Origin: Porticoccaceae bacterium
Lineage (GTDB): Bacteria > Pseudomonadota > Gammaproteobacteria > Pseudomonadales > Porticoccaceae
Reading direction: 5' to 3'
DNA length: 5,405 bases
NCBI GenBank assembly: GCA_017858295.1
Contig: JAFMBU010000118.1
Location: forward strand, 1-5,405
The notes beneath the pieces were generated by a model. It ran no database searches. It was not told where the DNA came from and saw nothing but the letters and a program-made list of their open reading frames with translations. Below, in pieces: positions 4,372 through 5,405 of the stretch. Position numbers and translations under genes: made by a program. Position 1 is the first letter of the stretch; each line of letters starts with the position of its first letter.

Positions 4372-5405
4372 ATGAATCAGTCTATTACACCCACAGCCAC
4401 CGCAGATCAGCAGAAAATCAATACCCTGCCACTGAACCATGAGTTGATTAATCGCGACGGCGGCGACTATAAAATCAGCACGGATATTTCATCGGAGCTG
4501 CGCGTCGCTACTCTGGCTTACCTAAGCATCCAGCAAGAATTTAATCGCCTTGGCAAGGCGGTTAAAAATTATCAGAAACCCGACATTAAACGCCTTGAGC
4601 CCTTTATTGAGGCGATGGTGGAAAGTATTATTCGCAACCCTGCAGCCGCCGTGTGGCTGGCGAGACTCAAAAGCAAAAGCAGCTACGCCTATCGCCACTC
4701 GATCTCCTGCGCAATACTCTGCTGTGTAATGGGCAGGCAATTAAACTTAGATCAAAAGGAGCTGTTTCAGCTCGCCCTATCCGGCTTGCTAATGGATATT
4801 GGCAAGCTCCACCTACCAGATTCCCTACTTCGTAAAAGTACCGAACTGAGTAATCAGGAGCGGAGTGAAACCCGCAGCCATATTGAACATGGGCTAACTA
4901 TACTTGCGCACAGCAATTTATCCACGGAGGTTATAGCCGCAGTGCAGTATCACCACGAGCGCTTTAATGGCTGTGGCTATCCCAAGCAACTCAGCGGTAC
5001 AGATATTCCACTCTATGCGCGGATTGCCGGCATAGTCGACTGCTACGACGCCATGACCAGCCCGCGCTATTACGCCACACCGATTCCCCATTCAGAGGCC
5101 ATACTCAAGCTCGCAGGCTGGCGCGCACGATTATTTCAAAAGGAATTAGTGGATACCTTTATCCAGGCAATAGGACTCTATCCGCCGGGCTCTCTGGTTG
5201 AACTGACCAATGGCGAGGTGGCTGTGGTCAGCGACTACAAGGCAGGGATGGGCAGAAAGCCAAAGTTGACGGTAATACTGGATGTGAATAAGCGCCGATT
5301 GGCGAAAAAGAAACTCATCGCCATCACCGGCAAGGAAGGGACCATTGATATAGCCCGCAACCTGCCGCCTGATGCTTATAATTTGGACCCCGAAGCCCTT
5401 TTTTA
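4372..5405 (+). CDS. Second HD-GYP domain protein, lacking DUF3391 (runs off window end)
   Basis: The frame opens with ATG 4372 and stays open for 344 codons to the window edge, which leaves TA as an incomplete codon. The tail YNLDPEALF aligns with the FGLDPETLYI end of the first HD-GYP protein, so at most a few residues are missing. The two proteins are clear paralogues from about residue 40 here (SELRVATLAY matching QEIHVAKGAY), through RNPAAAVWLARLKS and the HD-GYP core, to the C-terminal tail. This copy has no DUF3391 domain; its first ~40 residues are unique and polar. Core residues: H109, D142, K145, H170, H194-H195, G202-Y203-P204, D223 and D226. The HD dyad is M141-D142, so the histidine is lost as in the neighbour, and the usual HHExxDG Asp is N199. 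Spacing H109-D142 and D142-H170 is identical to the paralogue (33 and 28 residues). It is therefore a doubtful phosphodiesterase, more likely a c-di-GMP-responsive or partner-binding protein. ATG 4372 is the only start after an in-frame TAA at 4309-4311; its ribosome site is weak. Confidence 0.88.
   Translation, partial: MNQSITPTATADQQKINTLPLNHELINRDGGDYKISTDISSELRVATLAYLSIQQEFNRLGKAVKNYQKPDIKRLEPFIEAMVESIIRNPAAAVWLARLKSKSSYAYRHSISCAILCCVMGRQLNLDQKELFQLALSGLLMDIGKLHLPDSLLRKSTELSNQERSETRSHIEHGLTILAHSNLSTEVIAAVQYHHERFNGCGYPKQLSGTDIPLYARIAGIVDCYDAMTSPRYYATPIPHSEAILKLAGWRARLFQKELVDTFIQAIGLYPPGSLVELTNGEVAVVSDYKAGMGRKPKLTVILDVNKRRLAKKKLIAITGKEGTIDIARNLPPDAYNLDPEALF

Noticed and set aside
4522..4835. 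Open frames at 4522-4740 (-) and 4653-4835 (+)
   Set aside because: They lie within the second HD-GYP gene, whose frame is open to the window edge and aligns with the first copy.

Overview
The window looks like chromosomal DNA of a Gram-negative gammaproteobacterium, plausibly a marine Cellvibrionales/SAR92-type lineage. This is an inference from protein style, gene content and roughly balanced base composition; nothing here fixes the taxon. All genes lie on the + strand. No mobile element, CRISPR array, tRNA or rRNA was seen.

Layout: (1) 1-189 is the 3' end of a DUF934 gene, a family usually found beside sulfite reductase (cysI). (2) 190-272 is a short spacer with two perfect palindromes and a possible promoter. 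(3) 273-1439 encodes a CPA2-type cation:proton antiporter membrane domain without the cytoplasmic nucleotide-binding domain found in Kef proteins. (4) 1529-2797 (TTG start) encodes a DUF3391 + HD-GYP protein. Two bases later, 2800-4092 encodes a degenerate-GGDEF + EAL protein; the two almost certainly form one operon. (5) 4093-4371 is a 279-base non-coding leader with an AT-rich stretch and a 12-base tandem repeat. (6) 4372 to the window end encodes a second HD-GYP protein. It is a paralogue of the first without the DUF3391 domain, and the window ends at what is probably its last codon or two.

Functional picture: genes 4-6 form a cyclic-di-GMP cluster biased toward degradation or sensing. The EAL domain keeps the residues expected of an active phosphodiesterase, and its GGDEF half has lost the synthase motif. 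Both HD-GYP proteins have lost the histidine of the HD dyad at the same aligned position (Leu in one, Met in the other), while most other conserved family residues remain. This shared substitution in two tandem paralogues flanking an EAL gene is the most interesting feature of the window. The rest looks ordinary, and I found no convincing evidence of a wholly new system.
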